Shown: positions 50,582 through 59,438 of the stretch, piece after piece
Layout of the letters: each line of letters starts with the position of its first letter
Numbering within the stretch: the stretch's first letter is position 1
From: Hyphomicrobiales bacterium
GTDB lineage: Bacteria; Pseudomonadota; Alphaproteobacteria; Rhizobiales; Rhizobiaceae
Direction of reading: 5' to 3'
Length of the DNA stretch: 64,000 nt
Assembly (NCBI GenBank): GCA_900472295.1
Contig: UCIA01000019.1
Span: forward strand, 1 to 64,000
Translations under genes and position numbers: made by a program
Notes under the pieces: generated by a model
The model's database searches: none
What the model was told of the DNA's origin: nothing
The model's input: only the letters and a program-made list of their open reading frames with translations

Positions 50582-51361
50582 ATGGCACCTCGACAACCTC
50601 TGCGGCTTGCGGCTTTTGCGCTGGCCTTCTCGGCGCTTGCCGGGACCGGGTTTGCCGAAGAATCGGGAACCGCCCAGGCCGACAAGCCCCAGATTGACAG
50701 GCCCTTGGGCGTGGTAGAGCTGTTCACCAGCCAGGGCTGCAGTTCCTGTCCGCCGGCCGACGCCTTCTTTGCCGAACTGGCGGCCAAGGACAACGTCATC
50801 GCGCTCGCCTACCACGTCAACTACTGGGATTATCTCGGCTGGCAGGACACGCTGAGCAGCAAGGAAAACACCGAGCGGCAATATGACTATATGCGCGCCT
50901 TCGGCACCCGCTCCGTCTACACGCCGCAAGCCGTTATCAATGGCCGCAGCCACGTCAACGGCGCCAGCCGCAAGGACGTCGACGGCGCGCTCGCCCGCAT
51001 GGAGAAATCCGGCGAGGGCATGCGGGTCAGCGTCAAGGTCAGCCGCACCAGCGACCGTGTCATCATCGATGCCGGCGACGCCGGCAGCGGCCCGACCGAC
51101 GCCCATGTCGTCATCGTCTATTTCGAACCGCCGCAGACCGTCACCATCGCCAAGGGCGAGAACAGCGGCCGCTCCATGACCTACTGGAACGCCGTCACCG
51201 GCATCCAGACCGCCGGCATGTGGCAAGGCAAGGCACAGCGCTATGAATTGCCGATGACCGAGATCGCCAAGAAAGGCGGCTGCGCCGTGCTGCTGCAATC
51301 GGTCGGCAAGGACGGTATGCCCGGCGCGATCCTGGGCGCTGCGTTTATTCACAAGCCGTAG
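50582..51361 (+). CDS. DUF1223-family secreted thioredoxin-like protein
   Basis: A 259-aa protein with a signal peptide (residues about 1-24, cut near GFA). The DUF1223 domain follows: VVELFTSQGCSSCPPADAFF near residues 43-62 holds a CSSC redox-like motif, then YHVNYWDYLGWQD and GTRSVYTPQAVINGRSHVNG. The family is thought to have a thioredoxin fold; a role in periplasmic redox is inferred. The start at 50582 gives the signal peptide; a longer frame from 50411 is less likely. Confidence 0.85.
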   Translation: MAPRQPLRLAAFALAFSALAGTGFAEESGTAQADKPQIDRPLGVVELFTSQGCSSCPPADAFFAELAAKDNVIALAYHVNYWDYLGWQDTLSSKENTERQYDYMRAFGTRSVYTPQAVINGRSHVNGASRKDVDGALARMEKSGEGMRVSVKVSRTSDRVIIDAGDAGSGPTDAHVVIVYFEPPQTVTIAKGENSGRSMTYWNAVTGIQTAGMWQGKAQRYELPMTEIAKKGGCAVLLQSVGKDGMPGAILGAAFIHKP

Positions 51362-51387
51362 AGATAGAGCGCCGAGAACAACCCGTG

Positions 51388-51622
51388 CCTTCGTCATCCT
51401 GGGGCGAAGCAGGAGCGAAGCTCCGTCGCGAAGACCCCAGGATCCATGCCGCGACATCGGTCACACACGAAAGCGGTCCAGAATCGAGGGGTGCTCTGCT
51501 TTAGGCTGCCCTGAGGCCCCAACGACCGTTCTGATAGGCAGCATGCTTCGACAAATGTCGTGGCATGGATCCTCGGGTCTGCGCGTCCGCTTCGCTTCCG
51601 CTCCGCCCGTGGATGACGAAGT
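51388..51622. repeat. Inverted repeat element, family C, copy 3
   Basis: Starts GCCTTCGTCATCCTGGGGCG and ends with CGGATGACGAAG-like sequence (GTGGATGACGAAG). Inner arms GGATCCATGCCGCGAC and GTCGTGGCATGGATCC are nearly perfect inverted copies. Organised like 32566-32788. Confidence 0.8.
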
Positions 51623-51650
51623 CACGGTGGCGCGAAGTTCGCCTTAGAAA

Positions 51651-51686
51651 ACAAAAAACCGACGTCAGCTTGCTTCTGACGTCGGT
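51651..51686 (-). terminator. Strong terminator of the minus-strand ncRNA
   Basis: An 11-base-pair perfect stem (ACCGACGTCAG at 51658-51668 with CTGACGTCGGT at 51676-51686) is followed on the minus strand by a T run (A run at 51653-51658). No minus-strand protein gene ends here, so it points to an RNA gene upstream. Confidence 0.88.
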
Positions 51687-51687
51687 C

Positions 51688-51850
51688 ATTTAGGTTTTGG
51701 GATCGTCGCACCTGATCTCTCCGGGGAGAGACCGAGGTTGGTTCGATCCGACGCAGACCCGTGGGCGGGGGGCTTGGGGTTTACGAGCCGGTGCCGGACC
51801 GAACCGTCTCAGGCAACGCCGGTAAATTCGTCGGACATTGGGGCATGAGC
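51688..51850 (-). ncRNA. ssrS: Probable 6S RNA
   Basis: The minus-strand transcript ahead of the terminator folds as a long rod. GGTTCGGTCCG (51795-51805) pairs with CGGATCGAACC (51740-51750), leaving a GC-rich end loop containing CTCGTAAACCCC. GAGAC and CCTGA segments (51806-51815) can pair with GTCTC (51728-51732) and TCAGG (51711-51715). A small hairpin TCTCTCC-GG-GGAGAGA (51716-51731) sits between these last two, like the hairpin in the central bubble of alphaproteobacterial 6S. 6S RNA binds the sigma70 holoenzyme and mimics an open promoter. The ends are estimated, and identity rests on shape and recall. Confidence 0.6.
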
Positions 51851-52026
51851 GCGGATAAAAAAAGGCAGAAATGTGGCGAAGCATCACCAATTCAAACACC
51901 GCGTTTTATAAAAGTGACTGGACGTTGCGAAAACAGCGCAGTCGCGGGATGGTTAGCCGGGTCTTGCAATTCCACCGCGAACACGCCAACTTCTGCAAGC
52001 GAGATTCATTTTTGAGGGATCGCGGT

Positions 52027-52413
52027 ATGACCGATCGCAGCAGTGGGACGGAGGATGGGGACGCATCCGCAATATTGATCCCGCTGCACGAGGCGCGACG
52101 CGAACGCCTCGACCAGCCGGTCCGTTTCGACCGGCGTGAACTCGACGAGATCCTCAGACTCTATGGACGCATGGTCGCCGCCAATGAATGGCGCGACTAC
52201 GCCATCGACCATCTCTCCGACCGGGCTGTGTTTTCGGTCTTTCGCCGGGCCAGCGAAGTGCCGCTGTTCCAGATCGTCAAGGATCCGAAACTGGCGCGTC
52301 GGCAAGGCGCCTTCGCCGTCATTGCCGCCGGCGGCCGCATCCTCAAGCGCGGCCAGGAACTCGGCCGCGTACTCGGCGTCTTCGATGCCAAGCTTAGGGT
52401 TGTCGAGGCCTGA
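52027..52413 (+). CDS. DUF2794-family protein
   Basis: A 128-aa soluble protein. The conserved core is VRFDRRELDEILRLYGRMVAANEWRDYAIDHL near residues 36-67, then AVFSVFRRASEVPLFQIVKD and GRILKRGQELGRVLGVFD. The family is restricted to alphaproteobacteria as far as I know and has no assigned function. The start has GAGGGA seven bases upstream. It is divergent from the probable 6S RNA gene. Confidence 0.88.
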   Translation: MTDRSSGTEDGDASAILIPLHEARRERLDQPVRFDRRELDEILRLYGRMVAANEWRDYAIDHLSDRAVFSVFRRASEVPLFQIVKDPKLARRQGAFAVIAAGGRILKRGQELGRVLGVFDAKLRVVEA

Positions 52414-52419
52414 GGTGGT

Positions 52420-52515
52420 GAGTTGAAGAACTGGGGAATTGAAGAATTGAGGAAAGGGCCGGTCAGCGCCTGATATAGCCCCGTTTTCCTTTGTTCTTCA
52501 TTTCTTCAATTCTTG
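52420..52515. repeat. AAGAATT-type tandem and inverted repeats between convergent genes
   Basis: TTGAAGAACTGGGGAATTGAAGAATTGAGG on one side (given in parts: TTGAAGAA twice) is answered by TTCTTCATTTCTTCAATTCT on the other, so the region forms an A/T-rich hairpin with CCTTT/AAAGG at its neck. It separates the convergent DUF2794 and acetyltransferase genes and may end both transcripts. Confidence 0.5.
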
Positions 52516-53079
52516 AATTCCGCTAAACCTCCGCTCCGGCAGTGAATCCGCATCCGGCGGAAGCGCCGCCCCGCCATTCAGCGGCAGCTGCATGAACACA
52601 GTGTCTAGCCAGCGGCCGTGCTTGTAGCCGGAGCCTTCCAGGCGGCCGCCATGGCGAAAGCCCAGCTTTTCATGCAGCCGCACCGATGCACTGTCGGCGC
52701 GGCCGTCGCCGATCACCGCGATGATCTGGCGAAAGCCCGCCACCCGGCAGGCCGCGATCAGCGCCTGCATCAGCAGCAGCCCGACGCCCTGGCCCTTGGC
52801 ATCAGGTGCGACATAGACCGAATCCTCGACGATGAAACGGTAGGCCGGGCGCGGCCGGAAGGCGCCGGCATAGGCGTAGCCGAGCAGCGCGCCGTCCTTT
52901 TCCGCCACCAGATAGGGAAATCCGCCCGCCGTCAGAGCGTCGAATCGCGCGCCCATCTCGGCGCGGCTGGGCGGCTCCAACTCGTAGCTGGCCGTGCCAT
53001 GGGTGACCGCATCGGCGTAGATCTCGGTGATTCGGTCGAGGTCGCCCTCCAGGGCCACGCGCGTGGAAATAGTGCTCAT
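52498..53079 (-). CDS. Phosphinothricin-type GNAT acetyltransferase
   Basis: A 193-aa GNAT protein of the phosphinothricin/methionine sulfoximine acetyltransferase group. Landmarks are IYADAVTHGTASYELEPPS near residues 20-38, YAYAGAFRPRPAYRFIVEDSVYV near 70-92 and the acetyl-CoA loop DAKGQGVGLLLMQALI near 96-111, then ADSASVRLHEKLGF. The natural substrate is likely to be an amino-acid analogue. The ATG at 53079 is preferred to an earlier in-frame Met. Confidence 0.88.
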   Translation of the reverse strand: MSTISTRVALEGDLDRITEIYADAVTHGTASYELEPPSRAEMGARFDALTAGGFPYLVAEKDGALLGYAYAGAFRPRPAYRFIVEDSVYVAPDAKGQGVGLLLMQALIAACRVAGFRQIIAVIGDGRADSASVRLHEKLGFRHGGRLEGSGYKHGRWLDTVFMQLPLNGGAALPPDADSLPERRFSGIQELKK

Positions 53080-53130
53080 AATTTGTGCAAACGATTCATC
53101 TGCCTGCCATAACAGCAAAGCTCGGCGCAA

Positions 53131-53160
53131 AAGAAAAGGGCGGCCGTTGGGCCGCCCCTT
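53131..53160 (-). terminator. Terminator after the BI-1 gene
   Basis: Stem GGGCGGCC/GGCCGCCC with a short loop, followed on the minus strand by TTTTCTTTT. It lies 40 bases past the BI-1 stop. Confidence 0.88.
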
Positions 53161-53199
53161 AACAACTCAATGGTCCAGTTTCCAGTAAATGGGATCCGC

Positions 53200-53970
53200 T
53201 TAGCGGCGCTGGCCCATGAACTGCAGCAGGAACGTGAAGAGGTTGATGAAGTCGAGATAGAGCCTCAACGCGCCCATGGTGGCCTTGCGGCTGGCGACGT
53301 CGGAGTCGTCGCCCTCATAGTACATTTCCTTGATGCTCTGCGTGTCGTAGGCGGTGAGGCCTGCGAAAATCAGCACGCCGATCGCCGATACGGCAAAGGT
53401 GAGCGCCGACGACTGCAGGAAGATATTGATCACCGAGGCAACGATCACGCCGATCAGGCCCATCATCAGGAACGAGCCGAAGCCGGAAAGATCGCGCTTG
53501 GTCGTGTAACCATAGAGCGACAGGCCGCCGAAGGCCGCAGCCGTGGCGAAGAAGGTCTGCGAGATGCTGGCGGTCGTGTAGACAAGAAAAATGGACGAAA
53601 GCGACAGGCCGATCAGGCCGGCGAAGACCCAGAAGGTCGTTTGCGCGGCTGAAACACTCATCGACTGCAACCGCGCGCTAAGGAAGAACACGACGGCCAG
53701 GGGGGCGAAGATCACCACCCATTTGAGCGGCGATGCAAAGATCGCGTAACCGAAGGACGTCAGCATCTCACCGCTGCGCATAGTGGCGACGGCCGAAGCC
53801 GGATCGTTGGTGGTGGCCAGCATGATCGTGCCGACCGCGACAAGGCCGGTGATGAGCAGGCCAAGCCCCATAAGGTTGTAGACTTTGATCATGTAGGCGC
53901 GAAGGCCCTGATCGATATCGACGCGCGCGCCGGTGGCGGACGTCTGGTAACTGCGAATGGGCTCAGCCAT
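53200..53970 (-). CDS. Bax inhibitor-1/YccA-family membrane protein
   Basis: A 256-aa membrane protein with seven hydrophobic helices. It begins with a polar tail containing ARVDIDQGLRAYMIKVYNLM. Family landmarks are FAGLIGLSLSSIFLVY near residues 115-130 and the C-terminal GVLIFAGLTAYDTQSIKEMY, where the paired acidic residue of the pH-gated calcium leak in this family lies. It ends with LYLDFINLFTFLLQFMG. AGAGGA precedes the ATG. Confidence 0.93.
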   Translation of the reverse strand: MAEPIRSYQTSATGARVDIDQGLRAYMIKVYNLMGLGLLITGLVAVGTIMLATTNDPASAVATMRSGEMLTSFGYAIFASPLKWVVIFAPLAVVFFLSARLQSMSVSAAQTTFWVFAGLIGLSLSSIFLVYTTASISQTFFATAAAFGGLSLYGYTTKRDLSGFGSFLMMGLIGVIVASVINIFLQSSALTFAVSAIGVLIFAGLTAYDTQSIKEMYYEGDDSDVASRKATMGALRLYLDFINLFTFLLQFMGQRR

Positions 53971-54205
53971 TGGAATCCTCTGTTGCTTCTGCCCCGTACG
54001 GTGTCAGGTCCATCCGGACCTGGGCGCCGCTGGCGGGGCTCCAGCATGCCTGTGGCGAAATATGATGGTTCTTGACGTCAAGAACAAGACCGTAACGGGC
54101 CGCAACGCTTCGTGAGTCGCCGAAGGCCGGTTTTCCGGCCTCTCGCGGTCGCTCCATTACCAAGATTTAATCGAAAGCAGCTGATTCGGCCAGCTTTGCC
54201 GCTGC

Positions 54206-56755
54206 TCAGAGGTCGCGCAGCACCGGCGCCGCCTTGTGGCCCAGCACCCGCCATGTCCCGGCAAGGCCGATGCCGACGGTAATCACCAGCGCGAACACCA
54301 AGGTCGCCACCGCCACCTCCGGCATGAAATGCGATGGCAGCGTCATGATGCGCGCGACGATGTACCAGGCCGCAATGCCGCCGGCAGCCAGCGCAAACAC
54401 CGCGGTGGCGAGCCCGATCAGCATGTACTCGAGGGAAAACGCCGTGATCAGAGTGCGCCTCGTTGCGCCCAGCGTCTTCAGCACCACCGCATCGTGGATG
54501 CGGGCGCGGTTTCCCGCGGCGAGCGCACCGGCCAGCACCAGCACCGAGGCGATCAACGCCACGCCGGCGGCCGCCCTTATCGCCGTGCCGAGCTGGCCAA
54601 CCAGCCGGTTGACGACATCGAGCGCATCCTTGACCCTGACCGTCGTCACTGCGGGGAAGGCGCGGGTGACGGCATTGAGCAGCCTTGCATCATCCGCCAC
54701 CGACGCATCCTTTTCGGTCAGCGTCGCCAGCCAGCCATGCGGAGCGCCGGCAAAGGTGTTGGGCGAGAACACCATGACGAAATTGATGCCCATCGTCTCC
54801 CACTGCACCTGGCGGAAATTAGCGATCCTGGCCGTCACATTGCGACCCAGAACATTGATGGTGACAGTGTCGCCGAGCTTCAGCCCCAGCGCCTTGCCTT
54901 CATCGTTGGAGAACGAAACCAGCGGCTCGCCGGCATAGTTGTCCGGCCACCAGCTGCCTTCGGTCAGCGTCGCATTGGCAGGCTGTTTCGGATCATAGGT
55001 CAGGCCGCGATCGCCGCGCAGCACCCAGGCGCCTTCCGGCGGCACATTGGCCTTGTCGACATTGACGCCGTTCAGCGCCATCACCCGGCCGCGCAGCATC
55101 GGCACCTTGACCAGCGTTCCCCTGGGCGCTTCTTTGCCGATCAACGTCGAGAAGGCATCGACATCGCTATTCTGGATGTCGACGAAGAAGAAGTTTGGCG
55201 CCCGGTCCGGCAGGCTGCCGGAGATTTGCTGCCGCAGATTGCCGTCGATCAGCGCCAGCGTCACCAAAAGCGTCAGCCCGAGGCCGAGCGACAACACCAC
55301 GGACGGCGTCAGCGCACCGGGCCGGTGGATGTTGCCTATGGCGAGCCGAAGCGCGACGGAGCGCACGCGCGGGCTTTTGCGCGCCGCCCACTGCACCAGC
55401 GCGCCGACGAGGCGCAGCACCAGAAAGGCAAAGATCGTCGCGCCGACGAAGATCGAAGCGATGCGCTGGTCGCCGGAAGACAGGATGGCGAGAGCGGCCA
55501 GGGCAAGCGCAATGCCGACCGCCGCTGTGAGATAGGGCAGGCGCGGAAAGCCGCGGCCCTCAAACCCCATTTCGCGAAACAGCGCCGTGGCCGGCACGTC
55601 GCGGGCGCGGCCGAGCGGCAGCAACGCGAAAGCCAGCGTCACCAGCAGCCCGAACAGTGCCGCCATGGCGAGCGCGCCCGGATAGAAACCGCCTTCCGCC
55701 GGCACCGGAATGACCGACTTCAGCGCGGCACTAGCCGCAAACGGCATGGCGGCGCCGAGGATGAGACCGAGCACGATGCCAAGACCGGCAATCATCAGGA
55801 TCTGCACGAGATAGATGGTGAAGACGAAACCGCCGGAGGCGCCAAGGCTCTTGAAGGTGGCGATGACGCCGCGCTTGCCGTCGAGATAGGCGCGCACCGC
55901 GTTGGCCACGCCGACACCGCCGACCACCAGCGCCGTCAGCCCGACCAGCGTCAGGAATTGCGAAAAGCGCTCGATGTTGGCCGACAGCGCCGGTGCTGCG
56001 TTGGAGCGCGTGCGGATCGACCAGCCGGCTTCCGGGAAATCGCGCGCCGCGCGATCCTGGATGGCCTTGAGATCAGCCTCGCTGGCGCCTGCGGGCAGCC
56101 GGACCTTGTAGGCGTTTTCGACCAGGCTGCCCGGCTGGATCAGGCCGGACGCGGCAAGCCCGGCGGTCGAAACCATCAGCCTTGGAGCAAAACCAAAACC
56201 GTCCGACACCGCATCAGGCTCGCTCACCAGCCTGGCGCGCAATTCAAATGTCGCGCTGCCGACCTTCAGCCGGTCGCCGATCTTCACATTCAGTCGGTCG
56301 AACAACAGGTCGGGCGCCACAGCGCCGAAGGCCCCGGATTTCTCGCCGAACAGATCCTGCCTGCCAAGCTGCGGCTCGGTCTCCAGCGCGCCGTAGAGCG
56401 GATAGGCGTCGTCGACAGCCTTGGCCTCGACCAGTGACTGGTCTGAGCCGTCCTCCAGCCGCGCCATCGAACGCATATTGGCGCTGTGCGACACAGCACC
56501 CAGGCCATTGAGGAAGGCGCTTTCGGCCGGCGTGGTATCGCGCTGGTTGAGCTGGAAACGCAGATCGCCGCCAAGCAGCGTCTGGCCCTGGTCGGCGACC
56601 CCTGCGGTGATCGCCTGCGCCACCGAATTGACGCCGCCGATGGCGGCGACGCCAAGCGCGATGCAGGCCAGGAAGATCATGAAACCCGACAGCCCGCCGC
56701 GCATTTCGCGTAGCGAGAAGCGGAATGCCAGTTTCAGCGTCTGCGACAATGGCAT
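54206..56755 (-). CDS. FtsX-like ABC transporter permease (YbbP-type)
   Basis: An 849-aa membrane protein with a duplicated FtsX layout: an N-terminal helix (FMIFLACIALGVAAIGGVN near 25-43), a large periplasmic domain, three helices around 250-385, further helices near 420-490, a second soluble domain, and three C-terminal helices. This is the form of YbbP-type permeases, which may pull lipids or lipoproteins out of the membrane. The start overlaps the stop of the ATPase gene (TGATG), so the two form a unit. Confidence 0.9.
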   Translation of the reverse strand: MPLSQTLKLAFRFSLREMRGGLSGFMIFLACIALGVAAIGGVNSVAQAITAGVADQGQTLLGGDLRFQLNQRDTTPAESAFLNGLGAVSHSANMRSMARLEDGSDQSLVEAKAVDDAYPLYGALETEPQLGRQDLFGEKSGAFGAVAPDLLFDRLNVKIGDRLKVGSATFELRARLVSEPDAVSDGFGFAPRLMVSTAGLAASGLIQPGSLVENAYKVRLPAGASEADLKAIQDRAARDFPEAGWSIRTRSNAAPALSANIERFSQFLTLVGLTALVVGGVGVANAVRAYLDGKRGVIATFKSLGASGGFVFTIYLVQILMIAGLGIVLGLILGAAMPFAASAALKSVIPVPAEGGFYPGALAMAALFGLLVTLAFALLPLGRARDVPATALFREMGFEGRGFPRLPYLTAAVGIALALAALAILSSGDQRIASIFVGATIFAFLVLRLVGALVQWAARKSPRVRSVALRLAIGNIHRPGALTPSVVLSLGLGLTLLVTLALIDGNLRQQISGSLPDRAPNFFFVDIQNSDVDAFSTLIGKEAPRGTLVKVPMLRGRVMALNGVNVDKANVPPEGAWVLRGDRGLTYDPKQPANATLTEGSWWPDNYAGEPLVSFSNDEGKALGLKLGDTVTINVLGRNVTARIANFRQVQWETMGINFVMVFSPNTFAGAPHGWLATLTEKDASVADDARLLNAVTRAFPAVTTVRVKDALDVVNRLVGQLGTAIRAAAGVALIASVLVLAGALAAGNRARIHDAVVLKTLGATRRTLITAFSLEYMLIGLATAVFALAAGGIAAWYIVARIMTLPSHFMPEVAVATLVFALVITVGIGLAGTWRVLGHKAAPVLRDL

Positions 56756-57453
56756 CAGGCCGGCACCTTGACCTGCAGCGGCGCATCCTCGATGCGGCCC
56801 GAGCGCATCGACACCTGGCGCGAGCAACGCGCCGCCAGCGCCGGATCATGCGTGACCAGCACCAGCGTCATGCCGCGCTCGGCCGCCTTGGCGAACAGCA
56901 GATCGGCGACCTGCCGCCCGGTCGCCTGGTCGAGATTGCCGGTCGGCTCGTCGGCGATGAGAATGCGCGGCGCCGGTGCCAGCGCGCGAGCGATCGCCAC
57001 GCGCTGCTGTTCGCCGCCGGAGAGTTCGCCGGGATAATGGGTCACGCGGTCGCTCAGGCCGACGGCTGCCAGCTCCCGCGCCGCGACGCCGAACGGATCG
57101 GCATGGCCGGCCAGTTCCAGTGGCACCGCGACGTTTTCGAGCGCCGTCATGTTGGGAATGAGATGGAAGGACTGGAAGACGATACCGATGTTTCGACCCC
57201 GAAACGATGCGATCTGATCCTCGCTTTTGCCGTTCAGTGATTCGCCGGCGATGCGCACCGTGCCCGAATCGACCCGCTCCAGCCCGGCGAGCACCATCAG
57301 CAAGGTCGACTTGCCGGAACCCGAAGGGCCGACGATGCCTGTCGCCTCGCCACGCACCACATCGAGGCTGACGCCTTTCAGCACATGCACCGACGACGCC
57401 CCTTGGCCAAGGGTCAGGGATATGTCTTTCAGCTCGATGACGGCTTCTGTCAC
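56755..57453 (-). CDS. ABC transporter ATP-binding protein (YbbA/LolD-like)
   Basis: A 232-aa ABC ATPase. Walker A is VGPSGSGKSTLLMVLAG near residues 42-58, the signature is YPGELSGGEQQRVAIARAL near 146-164 and Walker B is RILIADEPTGNLDQATG near 170-186. The start is GTG with AGGACG upstream. It is the partner of the large permease downstream. The pair is divergent from a TesA-like gene, the same grouping as ybbA-ybbP-tesA in Escherichia coli. Confidence 0.93.
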   Translation of the reverse strand: MTEAVIELKDISLTLGQGASSVHVLKGVSLDVVRGEATGIVGPSGSGKSTLLMVLAGLERVDSGTVRIAGESLNGKSEDQIASFRGRNIGIVFQSFHLIPNMTALENVAVPLELAGHADPFGVAARELAAVGLSDRVTHYPGELSGGEQQRVAIARALAPAPRILIADEPTGNLDQATGRQVADLLFAKAAERGMTLVLVTHDPALAARCSRQVSMRSGRIEDAPLQVKVPA

Positions 57454-57539
57454 AATTAAAGCGTCCTATATGGGGATGAAGGCTCTGCTTGCCGGAAGCC
57501 GTCGCCGGAAGAATTCCTTGATCATATGGGGCCTGCCGC

Positions 57540-58184
57540 ATGTCTTTCAAACGCCAGATAGCCGCAGGCTTGATCCTTTTTCTCACCCTTTGCGGCGCCA
57601 TGTCGTCGGCACGCGCCGAGACCTTTACAATCGTCGGCTTCGGCGACAGCCTGATGGCGGGTTTCAGCCTCGGGCCCGGCGAAGGCTTTACCGACAGGCT
57701 GCAGGCGGCGCTACGCGCCAAGGGCCATGATGTGACCGTCGCCAACGCCGGCGTTTCCGGCGATACGTCGAGCGGCGGGCTGGCGCGGCTCGACTGGTCG
57801 GTGCCGGATGGCACCAAGCTGGTCATCCTTGAACTCGGCGCCAACGACATGCTGCGCGGCGTCTCGCCAGACATCACCGAGAAGAACCTGGACGAGATGC
57901 TGGCGAAGCTGAAAGCCCGCAAGATCGCCGTGCTTTTGGCCGGCATGCGCGCGGCCCCCAATCTCGGTGCCGATTACCAGACCGCTTTCGATGCGATCTA
58001 TCCGAAGCTGGCCGCGAAATACGATGTGCCGCTCTACCCGTTCTTTCTCGACGGCGTTGCCGGACAGTCGGGCTTGCGGCTGGAGGACGGCATGCACCCC
58101 AATCCTAGAGGTGTCGATGTGATGGTCGAGCACATCCTGCCATTTGTCGAGAAAGCGATTGCGGCGGTCGAGGGCGGCGCCTGA
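57540..58184 (+). CDS. TesA-like arylesterase/lysophospholipase (SGNH hydrolase)
   Basis: A 214-aa exported SGNH hydrolase. The signal peptide is about residues 1-29 (cut near ARA). The nucleophile Ser is in GFGDSLMAGF (block I) near residue 38, the Gly block is in NAGVSGDTSSGG, the Asn block is ELGANDMLRG near 101-110, and the Asp-x-x-His pair is in EDGMHPNPRG near 182-191. It should cleave acyl or aryl esters in the periplasm. Position next to the YbbAP-like ABC genes supports the TesA assignment. Confidence 0.92.
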   Translation: MSFKRQIAAGLILFLTLCGAMSSARAETFTIVGFGDSLMAGFSLGPGEGFTDRLQAALRAKGHDVTVANAGVSGDTSSGGLARLDWSVPDGTKLVILELGANDMLRGVSPDITEKNLDEMLAKLKARKIAVLLAGMRAAPNLGADYQTAFDAIYPKLAAKYDVPLYPFFLDGVAGQSGLRLEDGMHPNPRGVDVMVEHILPFVEKAIAAVEGGA

Positions 58185-58321
58185 GCGGGGCGTTTCAGTC
58201 ACAATGCTGCCTTCCCTTGCGGAAACATTGGCAAATGCCTGCGACCAACAAACCACTTGCCCCGTTTGAATATCGATGATTCGCTAGGGGCACAGTTCGA
58301 TTCGAGGAAGGGAGGCTCACC

Positions 58322-58918
58322 ATGCCGCGTCTTTTCACCGCCCTCGAAATACCGCGTGACGCCGCTCTTTCGCTGTCCCTGCTGAGGGGCGGCCTCCCCG
58401 GAGCGCGCTGGATCGATGTCGAAAACTACCATCTGACGCTGCGCTTCATCGGCGATGTCGAGGGCCATCTCGCCGACGAAATTGCCAACGCGCTCGACCG
58501 CGTGCATCGCCCCTCCTTCGCCATGGCACTCACCGGTGTCGGCGCCTTCGGCCAGAAAAAGCCGCATGCCGTCTGGGCCGGTGTTTCAGCTTCGCCCGAC
58601 CTCTATGCCCTGCAAGGGGAAATCGACCGCATCTGCCAGCGGCTCGGCCTGCCGGCTGATCCGCGCAAGTTCACGCCACATGTGACGCTGGCGCGCCTGC
58701 GCAATTCAAGCCCGCTCGACGTCGCTCAATATCTCTCGGCGCGCGGCAATTTCTCGACGCTGCCGTTCCGCGTCGGTCGTTTCGTCTTGATGTCGTCGCG
58801 CGATTCGGTCGGCGGCGGCCCCTACATTGTCGAGGAGGCCTGGCCGCTATCCGGCAACGACGCCCGCGCCGCCAGCCTCGTCGCCAGCGCCTCCGACGCT
58901 TCGCGGATCATGCGGTAG
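58322..58918 (+). CDS. thpR: RNA 2',3'-cyclic phosphodiesterase
   Basis: A 198-aa protein of the 2H phosphoesterase family. Both HxT motifs are present: YHLTLRFIGDV near residues 36-46 and PHVTLARLRN near 120-129. It can open 2',3'-cyclic phosphate ends of RNA. GGGAGG stands six bases ahead of the ATG. The final 33 codons run over the 3' end of the phosphatase gene on the other strand; the last 15-20 residues look like an unconserved extension. Confidence 0.9.
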   Translation: MPRLFTALEIPRDAALSLSLLRGGLPGARWIDVENYHLTLRFIGDVEGHLADEIANALDRVHRPSFAMALTGVGAFGQKKPHAVWAGVSASPDLYALQGEIDRICQRLGLPADPRKFTPHVTLARLRNSSPLDVAQYLSARGNFSTLPFRVGRFVLMSSRDSVGGGPYIVEEAWPLSGNDARAASLVASASDASRIMR

Positions 58919-59334
58919 ACCGAAGCGAAGGCTTCCTGTCCGTCATAATAGGGATCCGGCACATCGCGGGCCTGTCCCTGCGCGAACTCCGCCAGCAGAT
59001 GGATGCGTTCGCCGGCATCGGCCGGCGCCAGCGCCCTGAGGTCGCGGACGTTCTGCCGGTCCATGCCGAGGATCAGGTCGAAGCGGGCAAAATCCTCCGG
59101 CCTGACCTTGCGCGCCCGTTGTCCCGATATGTCGATGCCGTGGCGGGCGGCGACCGCGATCGAGCGTGGGTCGGGCGCTTGGCCGAGGTTCCAGCCGCCG
59201 GTCGCCGCTGAGTCCAGCACCATATCGCGGCCGTGCTCGGTGAGCACGGCGCGAAACACACCTTCGGCCAGCGGCGAACGGCAGATGTTGCCGAGGCAGA
59301 CGAACAGAATGGAATTTATTGGCTTTTCGCTCAT
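58822..59334 (-). CDS. Low-molecular-weight protein-tyrosine phosphatase family protein
   Basis: A 170-aa phosphatase. The signature CxxxxxR(S) loop is [15 protein letters not shown] near residues 10-24 with Cys and Arg intact. The general-acid Asp lies in [13 protein letters not shown] near 120-132. It may act on protein phosphotyrosine or arsenate-like substrates. No strong ribosome site is visible at 59334, though the fold begins just after it. It overlaps thpR by 97 bases at the 3' ends. Confidence 0.93.
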   Translation of the reverse strand: MSEKPINSILFVCLGNICRSPLAEGVFRAVLTEHGRDMVLDSAATGGWNLGQAPDPRSIAVAARHGIDISGQRARKVRPEDFARFDLILGMDRQNVRDLRALAPADAGERIHLLAEFAQGQARDVPDPYYDGQEAFASVYRMIREASEALATRLAARASLPDSGQASSTM

Positions 59335-59438
59335 TCGATATGCGCCGTTTGTGCATTTGGACTTCCAAAACGCAAGGCACTTCCGAGCGACTTGCGTTAT
59401 GGTGGGGGTCAAAATCCGGGATAGCACGGGAAATCATC

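Larger units (their letters stand above)
51362..52026. other. Gap between the DUF1223 and DUF2794 genes
   Basis: 665 bases without a convincing protein gene. In order it holds a family C repeat (51388-51622), a strong minus-strand terminator (51651-51686), a probable 6S RNA gene on the minus strand (51688-51850) and the promoter region shared with the plus-strand DUF2794 gene. Confidence 0.7.

Noticed and set aside
51690..51899. Small minus-strand protein ahead of the terminator at 51651-51686
   Set aside because: The frame lacks a ribosome site and covers the strongly base-paired region that looks like 6S RNA.
53963..54163. 66-codon minus-strand reading frame upstream of the BI-1 gene
   Set aside because: It overlaps the start of the BI-1 gene, has an unlikely composition and no ribosome site.
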